64,000 nucleotides of DNA from assembly GCA_012931725.1 (NCBI GenBank), contig CM022955.1:16824718-16888717 (forward strand). Direction: 5' to 3'. The notes beneath the pieces are model-generated. The model did not search any database and was not told where the DNA came from. It was given only the letters and a program-made list of their open reading frames with translations. Below, one piece after another: positions 24,069 to 34,589 of the stretch. Both the position numbers and the translations under genes were made by a program. This stretch comes from Litsea cubeba (lineage: Eukaryota > Streptophyta > Magnoliopsida > Laurales > Lauraceae). Within the stretch, counting starts at the first letter, position 1, and the number at the start of each line of letters is the position of its first letter.

Positions 24069-25224
24069 CCAACGAACATTTTCGTCGGCAAAATTAAAAA
24101 GAAAAATAAAATAAATAAAATGCTTTTGTGACGAAAGTTTTCGTCCGCAAAATTAAAAAAGGAAAATAAACAAAATAAAATGATTTTGCCGACGAAAATT
24201 TTTGTCGACAAAATTAAAAAAATCAAATGGTTTTGTCGACGAAAAAAACGTCAGCAAAATTAAAAAAAAAATAAAATGGTTTTGTCGACGAAAAACAACA
24301 TCGACAAAATGATAAAAAAAAAAAAAAAATAAAATGCTTATGCCGAAGAAAATCATCATCGGCAAAATTACAAAAGAAAAATAAAAAAAAGTACAGTGGT
24401 TTTGCCGACGAAAAACAACGTCGGCAAATAAAAAATTTAAAATAAAGAAAATAATTTATTTTGCCGACGAAAATCAACGTCGGCAAAATGGAAAAAAGAA
24501 AAATCAAAAACATAAATTCCTTTTGCCGACGAAAATTTTCTTTGGCAAAATTAAAAAAGAAAAATAAAAAATAAAATGTTTTCGCCGACACATTTTCGTA
24601 GGCAAAATTAAAAAATAAAAATAAAATAAAATTAAATGCCTTTGCCGACGAAAAACAACGTCGGCAAAATAAAAAAAAATAGAAATAAAAAAATTAAAAT
24701 GCTTTTGCCGACGAAAATCAACGTCGGCAAAATGAAAAAAAGAAAAATTAAAAAAGTAAATTCCTTTTGCTGACGAAAATTTTCGTCGGCTAAATTAAAA
24801 AAAAAAAAAAAACTAAAATGCTTTTGCCGACGCACATTTTCGTCGGTAAAATTAAAAAAAGATAAATAAAAAAAAGTAAAATGGTTTTGCCGACGAAAAC
24901 AACGTCGGTAAAATTAAAAAAAATAAAAAGAAAATAAAATGATTTTGCCGACGAAAAACAACGTCGGCAAAATGAAAAAAAGAAAAATAAAATGCTTTTG
25001 TAGAGAAAAATTTTTGTCGGCAAATAAAAAAAAATAAAAAAAATGCTTTTGTCAATGAAAATTTTGTGTCGGCATAATCAAAAAATAAAAATAAAAAAAA
25101 GTACAATGGTTTTGCCGACGAAAAACAACGCCGGAAAATTAAAAAAATAAAATGCTTTTGCCGACGAAAATCAACGTCGGCAAAATGAAAAATAAAAATA
25201 AGAAAATAAAATGCTTTTCCAACG
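24069..25224. repeat. Right array of CGTCGGC hairpins
   Basis: About fifteen units of TTTTGCCGACGAAAA-(TCAAC)-GTCGGCAAAAT are separated by A-rich spacers of 35-50 bp. The period is near 75-90 bp. Arms are generally better preserved than in the left array and carry GCCGACG where the left has ACCGACG. The array runs into the N gap. Phe-rich minus-strand frames across it are artefacts of the repeat. Confidence 0.88.
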
Positions 25225-25324
25225 NNNNNNNNNNNNNNNNNNNNNNNNNNNNNNNNNNNNNNNNNNNNNNNNNNNNNNNNNNNNNNNNNNNNNNNNNNNN
25301 NNNNNNNNNNNNNNNNNNNNNNNN
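25225..25324. other. Assembly gap (100 Ns)
   Basis: Exactly 100 undetermined bases, probably a fixed-size placeholder at the end of the hairpin array. True length is unknown. The sequence after it is a LINE, so the right edge of the CACTA-like element is hidden here or missing. Confidence 0.98.
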
Positions 25325-25339
25325 CATCACATTGTATAT

Positions 25340-25971
25340 GATTGAGTCAATTATAATTGGTTGATGGGAGAAGCAAAGAAGAGGAAGAAAGTGACTTGGA
25401 GCCCTCCATTGTCCTGTTGTTTAAAGTTTAATGTGGACGAGTAGGCTACTCATGATAAACCAGCCCCGGTGGTATTCGCAGTGTTCTTAGAAATCAGAAA
25501 GAAGAGGTGTTGTGAGGTGTTGTACATGTTTAAAAAAATTGGGGTTAAAAACTCTAATGAAGCAGAAGTTTGGGCCGTTTCGGAAGCTCTTCGCATTTAT
25601 TGTCTCTCATTCCACGTTAGCCTCATCGTAGAAAGCGATTCCTTCAATGTCGTATCTTGGGCAAAATGCTTTCAAAGGCCCGTGGAAACTGCAGTTCTAT
25701 TTAATTGCGATTAAACATCTTTCATCGGAGTCTTGTGTTTTGTTTTCAGCATATTAGTAGGTCTGCTGATGGCATGGAAGACACTTTAACTAATTAGGTA
25801 GGGATTGATCGTGTTTGTAATTTAAGTGCTGCCATTGGATAGGTGTCAAGAGTGGCGCCTTGTACATATCTCTTATACCAGCAGCACTTTGTCTTTGGCT
25901 TTCAGTGCACTTCTTCGTACCAACTTTTCATTTTAAATATACATTAATATTACTTCTTCAAAAAAAAAACC
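25340..25971 (+). mobile_element. 3' end of an L1-type LINE with RNase H domain
   Basis: Coding remnants KFNVDE, then NSNEAEVWAVSEALRI and LIVESDSFNVVSW, match the C-terminal RNase H-like (RVT_3) domain of plant L1 elements, in which NEAE and VESD carry active-site acidic residues. Stops and a frameshift break it. It is followed by a short 3' UTR with GTGCACTTCTTCG and a poly(A) run at 25961-25970. The 5' part, including the reverse transcriptase, is missing or in the gap. Confidence 0.8.
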
Positions 25972-26652
25972 TATATGTCATGATGGGTCTTTTACTCCAC
26001 TTGAGTTGGAGACCAAAAAGGCTCCTTATTTGGGCTTTATATCCTCAAAATAGATGGCCCATTAGTTATACTTATGGATGGCTTGATTGGGATGCAAGTT
26101 ATTCAAGAAAAATGATTTTTCAAGTGGGATCTTGGTGAAATCTGTGAGTTGAAGAAGAGAGATGAAAAGGAGGGTTTTCTTTGGGGCATTGAATCTTCAT
26201 CCGATCTTCTCCCCCGGCTTATAAATGCAGGTGTAGCAGGTCATCTCACCAGTTTGGTGCATTGAATCTTCTCCAACAAGGTGTTTGGGTAGCTCTTGTG
26301 GTAGAGATTGGGGTTGCTAGTATGTCTTCCTCCATGACTTATGTTAACTCAAATGTTGGGTATAAACTTAAGTAGAGATCTATTGTAATCTTGGTACTGA
26401 TTTAGTGGATTGAGATTGAAGTTTTCCCCGTAGTTTTAGCCTCATCAAAAACAGGGTTTACAGCGTAAAATCGTGTGTGCTCTTTTATGTGTTTAATTGA
26501 TTGATTCCATCATAGATTCTATAGATTGATTTGTTGCTTGTTTGATTTGGGATTCGTACTAGTAGCTTCTTAGTGTAACACTATATAACTAGGTTGCATT
26601 GAGTCACGCGTAGACCTTAGGATTGGTGGCCCAACATATCAAGCCTAACAAT
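25972..26652. other. Intergenic DNA, no gene seen
   Basis: Some stretches (26140-26560) look like old transcribed or LTR sequence, but no domain is recognisable. Confidence 0.4.
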
Positions 26653-26860
26653 CAGGGGCGGACCCAAATATAACACGTAGACCTTACCATTGGTGCCCAA
26701 ACATATCAAGCCTAACAATCAGGGACGGACCCAAATAGAAGGGTCAAATAGGGGCTGAAGCCCCACCCATACTTGATATGTTTTGTTTTTTACATTTGCC
26801 CCTTCTCCCGATATTTCTTCTATATGGATCCCCAAGTTCAATTTCCTAGGTCCGCCCCTG
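26653..26860. mobile_element. hAT-type MITE with CAGGGGCGGACC ends
   Basis: Inverted ends CAGGGGCGGACCC and GGTCCGCCCCTG enclose 208 bp without coding capacity. The flanks CTAACAAT (26645-26652) and ATAACAGT (26861-26868) match at 6 of 8 positions, fitting an 8-bp hAT duplication. The left end is duplicated: a 67-bp direct repeat covering the flank and terminus recurs with CAGGGACGG at 26720. Confidence 0.8.
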
Positions 26861-26971
26861 ATAACAGTAGGCCTGAGAGTTAATCTAGTTGAGCTTTTAA
26901 AAGCCTAGCTCCGCCTAGCCAATTGCCACTCTTATATATCTTAATCTAGAAGTTTTTAAGAGGAGACTTAC

Positions 26972-28246
26972 AAAGCCAAGCCCGCCGGATCTACGAGACC
27001 ATTGCGGCCTTGCATAATTGCGACAATGGGTCTTAAGGAAGACCTTGATGTATGGAATTTCATCCACAATTGCAGCAACTCCACCCTTGGCATTTCCTTA
27101 GATAACGCATCTGCATATTCTTCTATATTGCCATACTCTTTGAGCTTTTCGGCTTGGAATCCCATAGTTAGTAACAACCCATGAACAAATGATCCCTTTT
27201 GGCACCCAACAAAGTCTCCATTCCTCCGTAGTTGGTTAATATCTGTAATGGTCGGTTGCAGCCTCTCAACTGTGAGCATTGATGTGAGGTTCGCACCGTA
27301 ACTTGTGACCAATACAAACACCAAGAACGTCCAAACGTTTACCACAAATCTAGAGTAGTTTCTGCTCAGTTTCTCAGCTGCAATTAGTAAGCAACCATTT
27401 GATTAGTTGAAAAATATGTTCATAAGTGAAAATGATTGGTTCAGAGAGATTTTGGGCGCTGTACTTACAGTTAGCGAACACAAGTATGGAGAAGAGAAAT
27501 AGAGTACTTTCCCCACCATTTGTGCAACAGAACCTTGAAAATCTGGGTTGTCTCTATGTTCAAAAAACCACACTAGAAATCCCTTTAAAACCGAGAAAGC
27601 AAAGGTAGCCACCCATAATTCTGTTGTTAGTGGTTCCATGAACCACCAAGCACTTGAAGTGTCATCGTCTCTCACCGGCACAATCATGGAAATTCCGGCC
27701 TCCATATATTGATATGTAAAATCAACGAAATCTGATCTATTAGCTGTTATCGACATATCTCCTACTACTGCATCAAATTCCTGCAAAATTGATGATATTG
27801 GTGAGAAGTTATTGAAGGCTTCACTTCACTATAGAGACTTAAAGCCCCACAATCACGTGATCTAGATCATTCAACTAGTGAACAACCTTATTTTAATTGA
27901 ATTGGAGAGCATAACTTACATTGAGATACACTTTAGAAATAAGTGAATCATAGTATCCTGGAGAATCATAGATAGCAGGAGCGCTTGCATTGTCTTCATA
28001 TGGGATAAAGTCGTATGAGATGTCATATGGCAATAGTTTAATTACTTCTCTGAACACGTCAATGGGGAAACCCGTCGCATTTGGCTGGTTGTCTGTTGAT
28101 CCTTCCACATTCATGAATTCATAGAATCCATTTTTTCTAGGGACGCCAATCTTCAGTTTCTTATTAATCGACTGATTGCTGGATTGATCTATACTGGCAG
28201 CCACGGTCGATCCTCGCTGCCAAAAAACGCCTACAACATCTTCCAT
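26972..28246 (-). pseudogene. Glutamate receptor-like (GLR) channel gene fragment
   Basis: Three exons on the minus strand (28246-27920, 27780-27469, 27377-26972) with GTAAGT donors and TTGCAG acceptors encode the ligand-binding and channel core of a plant GLR. It shows KKLKIGVPRKNGFYEF, GFPIDVFREVI, EFDAVVGDMSITANR, a first membrane segment LWVATFAFSVLKGFLVWF, then RFVVNVWTFLVFVLV and the pore-gate SYGANLTSMLTVERLQP. The N-terminal Venus-flytrap domain and the C-terminal exon are absent. Frameshifts in the pore loop (about 27511-27525) and after EYADALSK (about 27091-27099) shift the frame. In the alternative frame, SILVFAN and GGVAAIVDEIPYIKVF continue the homology. GLRs are plasma-membrane cation channels; this copy is broken. 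Confidence 0.88.
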
Positions 28247-29011
28247 GTTAATTCAAAAACGTCTGTCAAAGAGAACTAATAGCAAGCTAAAATTTATAGT
28301 GTTTGGAGAGTTCCATGTCAAGGTTTCCAATTATGACATTCAAAACAAAGTGTACTTGGATTTACTGTAAATTGCAATTGGATACTCGAGGCAATTCCAA
28401 TGTTTTGAAATTGCTTTATATGGAATTCCATTCTACTTAATACCCACCCTGAGATTTGAACATAAGATTCTTTCTATGGAGATTGAGAAAAGATCTCTCA
28501 TCTGAGCTAAATAGAAGAACACCCAAATGCACTAAAGAGCTTATTAGCATTGATCTGCATGCTTCTAATCTTTCCTCGGATATTTACTGGAAACTATTTC
28601 TACTTCCTCTAAAGTCAATTCAGTCATTTTACATAATGAATTGGTATAAAGCCCAAATTTGACAGCAATCCAACTTTTATTCACAGTTGGATTGATATCA
28701 CGAGAAAAGAATATCTCTAAAACCATTAAAATTTGGAGTCATAGGTCAAGAGGTTATGATGAATAAAATAAAATTAAAAAATTTCACATAGGTAGATCCC
28801 ATCTGGATTATTCCATATAGAAACATTCCATGGTTGTCATACACCATAGTAGACACCACTTTTTTAAATAATATCATATTTATTTATTTATTTCAAATAA
28901 TATCATAAGTTGTGGACATATGATAAATTTATCACATATCTATGAAACCCTGATCATATTCAAATAATATCATATTTATTTACTTTAAAAAAAAAACCCT
29001 CTGCAATCATT
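28247..29011. other. AT-rich non-coding DNA upstream of the GLR fragment
   Basis: Searched by eye on the minus strand for missing N-terminal GLR exons; none seen. It contains short TTTATTTA repeats. Confidence 0.5.
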
Positions 29012-29342
29012 GATTAGATGAGAGAACATGGTCTGTCCATAGAAAGACCCTTCAGATAAAAAAAAAAACTTCAGATAAATGAAGATGGGGAGATGGGACC
29101 CGCAGACACAAACTCAGGGCCTATGGATGGATGGAATCATGGAAGGACCATGTATAAACTCTTATATGATGTCTAGAAACAGTAGTGTAACACAAGATGA
29201 GAGAGCATGGTCCATCCATAGAAAGACTCTTCAGATAAAACTTCAGATAAATGAAGCTGCAGGAGTGGTGAACTGGGGGCCACAGACACAAACTCATGGC
29301 CCATGGATGGATAGAAGGACCATATATAAATTCATATATGAT
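29012..29342. repeat. Tandem duplication of about 190 bp
   Basis: Two copies share GATGAGAGA(A/G)CATGGTC, CCATAGAAAGAC, CTTCAGATAAATGAAG, CAGACACAAACTCA and ATGGATGGAT, starting near 29018 and 29200. The second copy is cut at 29350 by a MITE, and its continuation (ACAGTAATTTAACACCAG) reappears at 29803. Confidence 0.85.
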
Positions 29343-29350
29343 TTATAGAA

Positions 29351-29793
29351 TGGGAGTTTTATTGGCACCACAAATCTTCCTCTCCCCGTCACACTAGAAG
29401 ACAAAAAAAGATAAGTTTTTCCTAAACTCCCCTCCTCCCTCCTCCTCCCTTCCTCCCTCTCCCACCCTCCGGCCAGCCGGCCGGTCTCCCTCCCCCCTCT
29501 CCCTCTTTCTTCCTCCCTCCCCTTCTATTTTATTTCCCTCTCTCCCTTCCTCTTCTTCCTTCTCCTTCCCTCCCCTACTCTTCCGGCGGGGAGGGGGAGG
29601 GGGAGGGGGGATGGGGAGGGAGAAGAAGAGTAGGGGGAGGAAGGAGAGGGAAGAAGAGGAAGGGAGAAGAGGGAAAGAAAATAGAACGGGAGGGAGGAAG
29701 GAAGAGTCCGCCGGAGGCGGGAGACGGGGGGTAGTTTAGGAAAAAAAAAATTTAGTGGAGAGAGATACTTTTGAGGTGCCAAGGGAACCTCCC
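29351..29793. mobile_element. Foldback MITE with GA/CT-rich arms
   Basis: The ends TGGGAGTTTTATTGGCACC and (reverse complement of the right) GGGAGGTTCCCTTGGCACC form an inverted repeat. It continues inward through AAGTTTTTCCTAAACTCCCC and into CT-rich and GA-rich arms that can fold on each other. The flanks TTTATAGAA and TATATAGAA match at 8 of 9 positions. The upstream duplicate CTAGAAACAGTAGTGTAACAC (near 29172) preserves the site without the insert. It is probably a Mutator-derived MITE. No gene; the Pro/Ser-rich minus frame is the CT/GA arm. Confidence 0.85.
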
Positions 29794-29828
29794 TATATAG
29801 AAACAGTAATTTAACACCAGTCTGTGTC

Positions 29829-30080
29829 CTACCAAAGAAGGGGAGAAAAACCTCCAGTCTTACTGTCTGAGAGAATCATACCTGAAGATGCTGCTTCATC
29901 AATTCTCTTCTGAGAATTACATGGAGTGTTTGGTGTCTGTGGTCGACGGGAGGGGTCTGCATAGTACTGATGTAGTGCCATTGACATACAAGAACTGTTG
30001 ACAGCATCCAAAACATCAACGGCCACAGATGCATCTGTAGCTGCTGCCTCTGCTCCAGTTGCCCACCTCATCACACACAA
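29829..30080 (-). other. Unidentified exon-like open frame
   Basis: An 83-codon minus-strand frame beginning with Met-Cys-Val-Met-Arg-Trp and containing AAATDASVAVDVLDAVNSS and RRPQTPNTPCNSQ. A possible donor (TCAG then GTATGA) follows SSG near 29883. The composition looks like real coding sequence and not a simple repeat. I do not recognise the protein. It could be an internal exon of an unknown plant gene or another captured piece; no adjoining exon was found. Confidence 0.3.
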
Positions 30081-30668
30081 AACAGGAACAAGATCCAGTT
30101 CAATTGAAGGTCCTTCATCTCTCTTCCTCCGTTGTTAAGCTTTTGTTTCATTACAGATTCTTTCATGCAATAAATATGGCAATATGAAGGCAATGCTTTG
30201 AGAGGGTCAAAGTCAACATTTAGACTTTATCCAGCCCCAGTCATAATTTTCAAGTTCCAAGTGACCCCAGTGTTCTCTTTGGAAAAAATTAAAACAAGGT
30301 CTGATTAGTGTTGGGCCCACCTGGATGCATTTTAAGCACATGTAGATGGATCAGAAGGTAAATATCAGTCTAACATATCATCCAAACCCTTGATTTTTAT
30401 GGCCTTAAAACTCAATGGTTTTGTTAATTAATGAATCTTTTTATTGTGACCTAATCCAATGGTACTGGTTAATGGATGTGTCGGTGACAAAGTAGGATCA
30501 GTGCTAATTAAATCACATGGTTAGCTGTGCATGGGAGGGTTTAAATTGATCGTGGTGGGCCCTATTGAAGGACATAGAAAAGGTTTGACTTTGTAAAAGT
30601 CAGTCTTGGGTTGCAATTCTTGTATGAGGCCTTTGAACATGTCAGTTAGGTGGGAAAGAAAGAAGGAC
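30081..30668. other. Intergenic DNA, no gene seen
   Basis: AT-rich, without recognisable coding or repeat structure. Confidence 0.5.
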
Positions 30669-30740
30669 AAACACCCCCCCACCCCACCCCCCCCCTTGGG
30701 AAAGAAAGAAGGACAACACACCCCCCCCCCCCCCCCCCCA
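30669..30740. repeat. Poly-C tracts
   Basis: Two C-runs (30673-30695, interrupted by A, and 30721-30739) follow duplicated GGGAAAGAAAGAAGGACAA blocks. The second run of about 19 C is near the limit of reliable sequencing. Confidence 0.85.
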
Positions 30741-32072
30741 AGTGATAATAAGGAGGAAGGTAAGGAGAAAGGTACACAAGGGATCAAGAAGACATTATCT
30801 CTCATGTAGTACAAGTAAAAGAAGATACATCTTGCACTCCACGAAAGGTGTTATACCACCATAGTCCATAGAGATTCTATCATTGACTTTGATCAACTTG
30901 TTAATTATTGGTATGTGATATAGACCTGGTATCACAAAAGTTTCTTCAATGACCATAGAACATGAACGGTTTGAATTTCCACTGGGTGGAATTATAATTC
31001 TTTGTTAGGCATTTGCTGAGAACTTTCCACACAACCAATTGTCTCTTCTAATAATATTTATAAGTAACCACCTCTATTTTCATTTTTTTACATACAGTCA
31101 CCTATTCTCTCCTAACGATATGGACCAACCACCTTTTTTTTTTCTAGAGAGACAAAAATGACATTACCATAAACCAGTTGGTAATAAACTTTTTCTTCCA
31201 TTTTTTTCCTCTTATCAGTAAACTTGGTGTTTGATGATGATTAATTAGAATAACTCAAATTGAAATAATTAATGAATTGACGCCCTTTCCCTTGAATAAC
31301 TACTGGCGCCAAGGTATTTCTACCACATGCTAAATTTAAATAACTGTGAAGGCAACCTGTAGTTGAAGGGTACTTTCGCCCTTCAAAGGAACTTTCTCCA
31401 ATCATAGACAACTAAATGGTGATTGCAACTGTTGTACGCGTGCGTGCCGAAGTGTGAATGACTACGATTGATTAATCATGCCACCCAAGAGAAAGAGAGA
31501 CAAGGATTTTACTTGGTTCAGCAAAACTCCCTACGTCCTCAACAAGAGAGCATAGTATCACATCTTGACTCTCTTCAGATGACCAAAATACCCATGATCC
31601 TAAAGCCGGTCCAATGGACCACTACGATAAACCGAAATACAAGACATAAACCCAACAGTAACTAATTCCTCTTTGAGTTTTTATTTTGCAACTAGAATAA
31701 AGCAATGGGTCATCACTGTAAATCTACCTTTGGGTGGATAAACAACATGTAAATTATTACCTTTCATAATTAATTTGTCCATATTGACAAATGTGATACA
31801 AATTAAAAATATCACACCTTTGGGTGTAAATCAATTAAAAGTTTATATCATATTGATAAACGTGTCAAATTCCGATTTCGAACCGTTGATGATCTCACCT
31901 TTAGATAAACCTCAATTAATAAAATCGCAACCTTTAATTAGGTGTTGTCATAATTACTCAAATAAAGGTGATTCCTTAAACTCAATTAAAGAGATTATTC
32001 ATTTTTCATAGCTATGTAGCTTTGGTGGCTAACAAGCTACTAAGAAGTTAATTTCTAAATATTGATACATAT
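30741..32072. other. Intergenic DNA with LTR-like scraps
   Basis: The stretch from 31440 to 31640 (GATTTTACTTGGTTCAGC, then CTACGTCCTCAACAAGAG) resembles copia LTR or leader sequence seen widely in plants. No boundaries, PBS or coding domain could be found. The 31750-32040 part is AT-rich and unassigned. Confidence 0.35.
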
Positions 32073-32579
32073 TGATGAGTCAAGCCCAATCCGGATCGCG
32101 GTAATGAGTCAGGTCCGAGTAACCCGGTCCGTCTAGGATCGTGGGTCAGGCCAGAATGGCTCTGTTGAGATCCGGGTCTTGTTAAACGAAGCCTCGTCAC
32201 CTCAGGCTCCAAGTCATCGCGACGAAGTCCTCCCCTCACCTGCATTTACCAAGTCTCACGGAGAAGATCTCACCTGCCTCCCACCTGACTCGTTCCTCGA
32301 GGACACGACTGAGGCTCCAAAGAGACGTTGAACTGATCGCATCCCCTCCTGGTTGGGAAGGTTATAAATAGAGCCCTCTCATCACTTGATGGGAGGGAAT
32401 GGTTTTTCCCTACTTTCTCATACCAGTAACTCTCTACATTAATCAAACATCACCATTTTGAAGTGGACGTAGGTCACGCTTGACCGAACCACTATAAATC
32501 TCTCATCTCTCTTCATTTACTTGCACAGCATTAATTATCTGACCGGTGGTGTCCGAATTTACCTTTTTTGGCATCATCA
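32073..32579 (+). repeat. Probable 5' LTR of the Tat/Athila-like element
   Basis: The end at 32579 is fixed by the PBS. The start is estimated from TGATGAGTCAAGCCC at 32073 and could lie elsewhere. It is GC-rich with a TATA box and a short transcript leader. Confidence 0.5.
32363..32370 (+). promoter_or_regulatory. TATA box in LTR
   Basis: TATAAATA preceded by GGGAAGGT and followed by GAGCCCTCTC, about 210 bp before the LTR end. This is the usual position for an LTR promoter. Confidence 0.6.
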
Positions 32580-32581
32580 GT

Positions 32582-32600
32582 TGGCGCCGTCTGTGGGAAA
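32582..32600 (+). other. Primer binding site
   Basis: TGGCGCCGTCTGTGGGAAA starts two bases after the LTR end. This motif at this position is standard for plant Tat/Athila-type Ty3 elements and is related to the 3' end of tRNA-Asp or tRNA-Arg. The exact primer was not determined. Confidence 0.75.
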
Positions 32601-32788
32601 CGAGAAAATTCAAACCCTTTTTAGAATCATGGTGATCAGTACGAGGTCTGTAAGAGAGAGGACAACCCTGGCCTAACTACGGGTCGGGCCCTACTGTACA
32701 ACCAAACTCTCCCAGACAGGGAGAGAACGGTCCTCCACCGGGTAATCCTGTCCCGATTACTCCCGCTCCTACTCCCTCTCCACAGCAA

Positions 32789-34130
32789 ATGATGGAGACC
32801 ATGCAGCAGCTGGTGACTCAAAACCAGCAAATCCTCCAGCTTATGCTCGCAGGGCAAGGAGGAGCGCCATTCGGTGAGATAGCAGCAGGAGGCGACACCC
32901 GCGGGGCCCGACTGCTCCGCGAAACGGAGCGCCTCACCCGGGCGCCCATCCCCTGGGCGCCCAGGGCAGAGGACTTCATATGGGCGCCCAGCCCATTCTC
33001 CATCACCTGGGCGCCCATCCCTATGGCGCCCAGGGTCGAGGAGTTCCCCTGATTATGCCGCCCCAGCGCGCCCAGGATGCCTCTGCCGGCGCTCCCTTGG
33101 ACCCCCCACCTGGCCCGATCCTGGTTGATCCTCAAGGTCATGCTTATCATGCAGTGCCTCCACCTCCAGGTGGAGCCCAGTTTGCAGAACCTCAGGCTGA
33201 CGATCCCCACTTCCAAGAAGGGGGAAGTGAAAATAATACAGTGGGGGAGGAAAGCTATCTCCCTGGTCCTTCCAGAGAACCCCATAATCAATGGGAGGAA
33301 AAATTTAAGGAGATGCAGAATCAAATCGGGGATGTCTTCGATGCTGTGAGGGCGCAGGCCCCAGAGACAGTAGATTATCTCGTCAGACGAACGAACACCC
33401 CGTTCAAGTCTGATGTAGTAAACTCCCCCTTCCTCGGAGGTTCAAAATGCCGTCCATGGAGACCTTCGATGGAAGGAAGGATCCATTGGATCACCTGGAA
33501 ACTTACAAGACCGTGATGCAGTTGCATAATATCCCTGACGAGATTATGTGTAGGGCATTCCCAACCACACTGAAGGGTTCCGCCCGGCAATGGTTTGCCA
33601 ATCTCGCCCCTACCTCCATCGCCACCTTTGTGGAATTAAGCAAGTCCTTTGTGTCACATTTCATCGGAGGACGCCGCCACCAGAAGCCTGCCACACACCT
33701 GCTCAGCATAAAGCAGGATACAAATGAAAGCCTCAGGAGTTACCTCACTCGTTTTAACGAGGAGGTACTTCAATTAAGAGCTTGACGACAAGGTGTCCAT
33801 GACAGCCTTCCTCGGAGGTCTCCGTTCATTCCGAGATTCCATTTCTCAGTGAGGAAACGCCCGCCAAAAAGCATGCCAGAGCTACTAACAAAGGTTCAGA
33901 AGTATATAATGCTGAAGATACCACAAGGGCCAGGCGAGGGGAGGCCTCCAAGCAGTCGACAACGGGAAGGGGCGAGACAGAGAGGAAAGGAAGGAATAGA
34001 AGCAACAAGCGAAACAGGACAGAGAGGCTACCTGTCAGAGACCAACGCGGTCCTGCTCCGCAGAGAGAACAGACAAGCATTCATTCCTCGCGATGCAGTG
34101 GTGAACACATTGCCAGGGAACGCGGACTGT
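32789..34130 (+). pseudogene. gag of the Tat/Athila-like element, frameshifted
   Basis: The N-terminal part starts METMQQLVTQNQQILQLML (32792). A second frame carries EKFKEMQNQIGDVFDAV. A third (33447-33785) carries the capsid region MPSMETFDGRKDPLDHLE, AFPTTLKGSARQWF and FVSHFIGGRRHQKPATHLL, then SYLTRFNEEVLQL. It continues in another frame as PPKSMPELLTKVQKY to about 34130. At least three frameshifts break it. Between 32940 and 33050 the frame is filled with WAP codons from GGGCGCCCA palindromes, which are not part of the usual gag. No zinc knuckle is visible. Confidence 0.85.
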
Positions 34131-34589
34131 TGAAAATGAATTACCAGTAATACCATAAGAGAGTCAAAGTAGTGAGGGTTGGGGGGCTTGGTTTTGTTAA
34201 TGTTGTGTAGCACTAAACAATGGATTAATAAAATCATTTTTTTATCAGTGCTACAAGTTAAAAAAAAAAAAATAGAGTCCCCTGCCCTCTTAATCACTCT
34301 CAAAGTTGTCCTCGGCATCACCATAGACATCATCAGTTTGGTCGAGCTGCTCCATGGCGAGAAAGCAACCTCACCGGGCGCCATCACCATGGCGCCCAGG
34401 GTAGAGGAGCAACCTCACTTGGGCGCCCAAGGTCGAGGAGCACATCACCATCGACATCATTATAAGAGCTGCCACTACAATCATCAAGCCCCTCAGTCAG
34501 CACGAAGCCTAAGATGACAATATCTGGGAAAGCAGTTCTCTCATTGTACCGCCCCAGTCATTGTCTCCACAAACGGTCTCTCTGAAGCA

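Larger units (their letters stand above)
10861..25224 (+). mobile_element. CACTA-like composite carrying three host-gene fragments
   Basis: The left edge CACAACAACAAGTTGCAC followed by TTTTAGCGACG twice resembles the CACTACAA terminus and subterminal repeats of plant En/Spm elements, with one base missing. Arrays of TACCGACG...CGTCGGTA hairpins lie on the left and GCCGACG...CGTCGGCA hairpins on the right. Between them are fragments of an RNA-binding protein, a WD40 protein and eIF3b, all on the plus strand, plus a 171-bp satellite. A later solo LTR is nested at 20503-24068. No transposase was found, and the right terminus is hidden by the N gap or lost. The call as one element is inference; several nested elements are the alternative. 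Confidence 0.6.

Noticed and set aside
23990..25106. Long minus-strand frames rich in Phe with recurring FVGK
   Set aside because: These are translations of the AT-rich CGTCGGC hairpin array. Repeat period and poly-A spacers account for them, and no conserved protein is indicated.
25139..25364. Open frames running through the N gap
   Set aside because: Artefacts of translating undetermined bases.
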